Origin: JAXDLK01 sp034666665
Lineage (GTDB): Bacteria; Desulfobacterota; Binatia; JACPRU01
DNA length: 18,023 nucleotides
Direction: 5' to 3'
Assembly: GCA_034666665.1 (NCBI GenBank)
Contig: JAXDLK010000158.1
Coordinates: 1 to 18,023 of the forward strand
Position 1 is the stretch's first letter. Each line of letters begins with the position of its first letter. Of the stretch, positions 15,607 to 18,023 are shown piece after piece. Under the pieces are notes generated by a model. That model was not told the origin of the DNA and ran no database searches. It was given only the letters and a program-made list of their open reading frames with translations. The translations under genes and the position numbers were made by a program.

Positions 15607-15634
15607 TTGCGTGCGTGGCGCGAGCCGGTACGCT
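15607..15634 (+). promoter_or_regulatory. Possible sigma-70 promoter for the HAD gene
   Basis: TTGCGT (15607-15612) and TACGCT (15629-15634), separated by 16 bases, lie about 40 bases before the start codon and downstream of the terminator. Each box is an imperfect match, so this is a candidate only. Confidence 0.3.
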
Positions 15635-15674
15635 CTTGGTGACACGCCGAAGTGCGTGCGGAGGCGACGGTTTC

Positions 15675-16484
15675 ATGACGAAGAAGTACCTGGTCGCCAG
15701 CGATTTCGATCAGACGCTCAGCTTCAACGATTCCGGGATCGTGCTGAGCGAGCTCCTCGGCATCTCCGGCTTCGACGAGAAGGCGGCGGGTCTCGCGCAG
15801 CTGAACCTGGTGCAGCAAGGCGGCGAGCTCGCATATCTGCTGCGGCACGATCCCGAGTTCCGTCGTGTGCGCCGCGAGGACTTGATCGAGGTCGGCCGAC
15901 ACGTCCGCCTGAAGCGGAACATCGGCCTCCTGACGACGTTTCTCGAGCACGGCATCGATGGCCATTGCTTCGACTTTCACGTCGTCTCGGCAGCGCCGGA
16001 GGAGGTCGTCCGCTCCGCGCTCGACGGGCTCGTTCCGGCGGACCACATCATCGGCACGCGCTTCTCGTGGGATCCGCAATCCGGCGAGATCGAGTCGATC
16101 CTCCACGTCCCTGCGGGGTACGGAAAGGTCGCGGCGGTGGACGGCCTCCGCGCGCGCCTCGGTCTCCCGCGGAGCCGCGTCGTCTACGTCGGCGACGGTA
16201 GCTCCGACGTCCACGTCATGCTGCACGTCAACCGCGGCGACGGCTTCACGATCGCGGCCTCGGAGGCGAAGTACATCGCGCAGATCGCGCAGCGTACCGT
16301 CATCAGCGACGACGCTCTGAGCGTACTGGTCCCGATCCTCGAAGAGATCGTCGGCTGCGCCGCAAACGACATCCGCCGCCTCTTCGAGGCCCAGGGGTTC
16401 CTGATCCAGGAGTGGGACAAGGTGAGGACGGACTGGCTCACCATCAGCGCCGGCGATGGTGACGCGAGACGGAACGACGCCTGA
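15675..16484 (+). CDS. HAD-superfamily subclass IB phosphatase
   Basis: A 269-residue cytoplasmic haloacid-dehalogenase-type phosphatase that works through a phospho-aspartate. Motif I is D10-F-D12-Q-T14, where D10 is the nucleophile and D12 the acid/base. Motif II is S105 in VVSAAP, motif III is K151 in GYGKV, and motif IV is GDGSSD (173-178). The helical cap inserted between motifs I and II places it with HAD-IB proteins such as phosphoserine phosphatase and MtnX, but none of the neighbours supports serine or methionine-salvage metabolism. The ATG at 15675 is preceded by GGAGG at 15660-15664, with a rather long 10-base spacing. The wax synthase terminator upstream makes an independent promoter likely. 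The substrate is unknown. Confidence 0.9.
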   Translation: MTKKYLVASDFDQTLSFNDSGIVLSELLGISGFDEKAAGLAQLNLVQQGGELAYLLRHDPEFRRVRREDLIEVGRHVRLKRNIGLLTTFLEHGIDGHCFDFHVVSAAPEEVVRSALDGLVPADHIIGTRFSWDPQSGEIESILHVPAGYGKVAAVDGLRARLGLPRSRVVYVGDGSSDVHVMLHVNRGDGFTIAASEAKYIAQIAQRTVISDDALSVLVPILEEIVGCAANDIRRLFEAQGFLIQEWDKVRTDWLTISAGDGDARRNDA

Positions 16485-16691
16485 GCGCGCGGTCCGAGCT
16501 GGCGGCGCCAGGATGCTCCTCGCCGGCTCGGAGCCTCCCAGGATGCGACTCACCAGTTCGGCGCGGGGGCATCTTGCGCCCCCGAGCTCTTCCGCGAGCG
16601 CGTTTGGAGCGGTGGGGTTGGCGGAGGGAACCGATCTGCCGTTCTCCGCCGGGCGTTGACTCGGCTCTCACCGCCTTGGCAGAACGGCGCC
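16485..16691. other. Intergenic stretch with small repeats
   Basis: 207 bases lie between the HAD and VOC genes. There is a 7-bp hairpin, CGGGGGC (16564-16570) and GCCCCCG (16578-16584), without a U tract, and a 9-base direct repeat, CCAGGATGC, at 16508-16516 and 16538-16546, with starts 30 bases apart. Neither is convincing as a terminator. I see no gene here. Confidence 0.35.
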
Positions 16692-17204
16692 ATGGGCGTC
16701 GAACTGAACGGCATCGCGCACATCCAGCTCACGGTCAACGACCCGGGTCGTTGCGTGCCCTTCTGGGAGAAGCTCTGTCACTTCTTCGGCATGCGCACGC
16801 TGATCCGCGGCGACGGCGTGGTCTACTGCATCGGCAGCCGCACCGGCATCCTGGTGCGCGGCGTGCCGCAGGAGAAGGACGGCGGCGCCTTCGACCAGGA
16901 CCGCTCCGGCCTCCATCATTTCTGCTTCCGCGCACGCAGCCGTGAAGACGTCGACGCGGTCCACCGCTTCCTCGTCGGCGAGCTGGACGCGCGGATCGTT
17001 CATCCGCCCGAGGACGGCTCGCACTTCGCGCCGGGATACTACTCGGTGCTCTTCGAGGATCCGGACGGGGTTCGCGTCGAGGTCAATCACGTCCCGGGCA
17101 AGGGACACCTCGGCCCGGGCGGCCGCCTCGGGCCCGGTGGAGAGGGACCCGCCGACCGATACGGGAACGACGGCCTGACGGACCGCGGGACGGCGAAGCG
17201 CTGA
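16692..17204 (+). CDS. VOC-fold (glyoxalase/extradiol dioxygenase-type) metalloprotein
   Basis: A 170-residue vicinal-oxygen-chelate protein, the fold of glyoxalase I, fosfomycin-resistance enzymes and extradiol dioxygenases. The two beta-alpha-beta-beta-beta modules are visible: IAHIQLTVNDPGRCVPFW opens the first and GLHHFCFRA the second, with FEDPDGVRVEVNH near the end. Likely metal ligands are H10, H75 or H76, and E130. After about residue 136 comes a Gly/Pro-rich tail (GPGGRLGPGGEG) outside the fold. The start is taken as the ATG at 16692, where VOC homology begins. It has no good Shine-Dalgarno, and a TTG 12 codons upstream is an alternative. Its stop lies 14 bases before the CmcJ/NvfI start, so the two are probably one operon. 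The reaction is not predictable. Confidence 0.88.
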   Translation: MGVELNGIAHIQLTVNDPGRCVPFWEKLCHFFGMRTLIRGDGVVYCIGSRTGILVRGVPQEKDGGAFDQDRSGLHHFCFRARSREDVDAVHRFLVGELDARIVHPPEDGSHFAPGYYSVLFEDPDGVRVEVNHVPGKGHLGPGGRLGPGGEGPADRYGNDGLTDRGTAKR

Positions 17205-17218
17205 ACGAGGGAAGAGCG

Positions 17219-18023
17219 ATGGTCGAATCGACGCTCAACTACCTGGCGGACACCGGCGAGAGGCCGTTCTTCTATCAGTACGAGCCGCCCGCGGGTGAGC
17301 CGGTCAGAAACACGCGCGGCGATCGGCGCGTGGTCGCGATCGCGGACGCACGGGATCTCGCGCCGGAAGCGACGCTCGACCGGGAGGGGTTCGGACTCGT
17401 CCCTCACGCGACGGCGGTCGAGGACGTCCGCGATTCGGCCGCGGTCCGGGGTGGCTACTATCCAGAGATCGAGGCCCTGGTGAAGCAGGTCACCGGCGCG
17501 ACGCGCGTGGTCGCGTTCGATCACAATCTCCGCTCCGGCGCGAAGACCGACCGGCTCGCCGGCGGCGTTCAGCCACCCGTACGCTTCACCCACAACGATT
17601 ACACCGAGCGCTCCGGGCCGCAGCGCGTGCGCGACCTCTTTCCCGAGGAAGCGGACGCGCTGCTAGCGAATCGTTTCGCGGTCATCAACGTGTGGAAGCC
17701 GATCCGGCGGCGGGTCGAAGAGGCGCCGCTGGCGGTGTGCGATGCCCGGACGATTCGCCCCGAGGATCTCATCGCCACCGATCTCCGCTATCGCGATCGC
17801 ACGGGAGAGGTGTACGCGCTCCGGTTCAACCCCGGTCACCGCTGGTTCTACTATTCCCACATGCGGGAGGAGGAGGTGATGCTGCTCAAGTGCTTCGACT
17901 CCGACCTCCGCCGCGCGCGGTTCACCGCGCACTCCGCGTTCGACGACCCGACGAGCCCTCCCGACGCGCCGCCGCGCGAGAGCATCGAGGTCCGGACGCT
18001 CGCGTTCTTCGGGCCGGGTTCCT
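17219..18023 (+). CDS. CmcJ/NvfI-family oxidoreductase (3' end cut by window edge)
   Basis: A protein of the CmcJ/NvfI (AsaB-like) family of non-haem iron oxidoreductases. These appear in cephamycin 7-alpha-methoxylation (CmcJ), in the fungal meroterpenoid isomerase/dioxygenase NvfI and in many uncharacterised bacterial genes. 268 codons are visible from the ATG at 17219, preceded by GAGGGA. Family features in order are: the opening LNYLA; GFGL (57-60); YYPEIEAL; a likely metal-binding H125 with D127 in THNDYT; FAVINVWKPI (153-162); PLAVCDAR (170-177); FYYSHMREEEVMLLKCFDS; a conserved HSAFDDP; and RESIEVRTLAFF. Since the family normally ends soon after the last motif, only a few residues are probably missing. 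It lies 14 bases after the VOC gene in one apparent operon. The substrate is unknown. Confidence 0.92.
   Translation, partial: MVESTLNYLADTGERPFFYQYEPPAGEPVRNTRGDRRVVAIADARDLAPEATLDREGFGLVPHATAVEDVRDSAAVRGGYYPEIEALVKQVTGATRVVAFDHNLRSGAKTDRLAGGVQPPVRFTHNDYTERSGPQRVRDLFPEEADALLANRFAVINVWKPIRRRVEEAPLAVCDARTIRPEDLIATDLRYRDRTGEVYALRFNPGHRWFYYSHMREEEVMLLKCFDSDLRRARFTAHSAFDDPTSPPDAPPRESIEVRTLAFFGPGS

Noticed and set aside
16564..16584. GC-rich hairpin as terminator of the HAD gene
   Set aside because: The 7-bp stem has no following U tract and is about 80 bases beyond the stop codon.

Overview
The window is a piece of a GC-rich (roughly two-thirds G+C) bacterial chromosome. It holds twelve protein genes on both strands, no RNA genes, no CRISPR array and no insertion sequence. 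The content (WS/DGAT wax ester synthase, DUF362 protein, two-domain GFA protein, MEDS-type hybrid histidine kinase, SWIB protein, CmcJ/NvfI oxidoreductase, HelD-like helicase) suggests a Gram-negative soil or subsurface lineage of the broad deltaproteobacterial / Binatia / Rokubacteria kind. That placement is inference from gene families and composition only.

Layout. (1) 1-1990, minus: a UvrD/HelD-like superfamily 1 helicase whose C-terminus runs off the window. (2) 2140-4290, plus: a tandem GFA-domain zinc protein followed immediately, in the same reading frame and after one TAA, by a NamZ/DUF1343 exo-muramidase that appears to use a TTG start. (3) 4281-9776, minus: amidase, then a membrane LtaS-like sulfatase-fold protein, then a DUF362 protein, in transcription order. 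The last overlaps the muramidase tail to tail by 10 bases. (4) 9807-10074: a gene-free stretch with a 70-nt REP-like palindrome. (5) 10075-10440, minus, and 10616-12505, plus: a small SWIB protein with a lysine/serine-rich tail, divergent from a soluble MEDS-HisKA-HATPase-REC hybrid kinase. (6) 12520-13821, minus, and 14014-15477, plus: an MFS carboxylate-type transporter divergent from a wax ester synthase, the latter closed by a clear intrinsic terminator. (7) 15675-16484, plus: a HAD-IB phosphatase. (8) 16692 to the end, plus: a VOC-fold protein in an apparent operon with a CmcJ/NvfI oxidoreductase that is nearly complete at the window edge.

How genes may work together: the middle block is weighted to the cell envelope (muramidase, secreted amidase, membrane-anchored alkaline-phosphatase-fold enzyme). 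The right side carries neutral-lipid synthesis and small-molecule tailoring. No single known multi-gene system is evident. The most unusual signals are the REP-like palindrome, a hairpin that would bury the amidase Shine-Dalgarno sequence, the GFA-NamZ junction, the inverted-repeat cluster between amidase and sulfatase, and the VOC-CmcJ/NvfI pair.

In many places the strand opposite a real gene carries long open frames because of the high GC. These were judged to be shadows.
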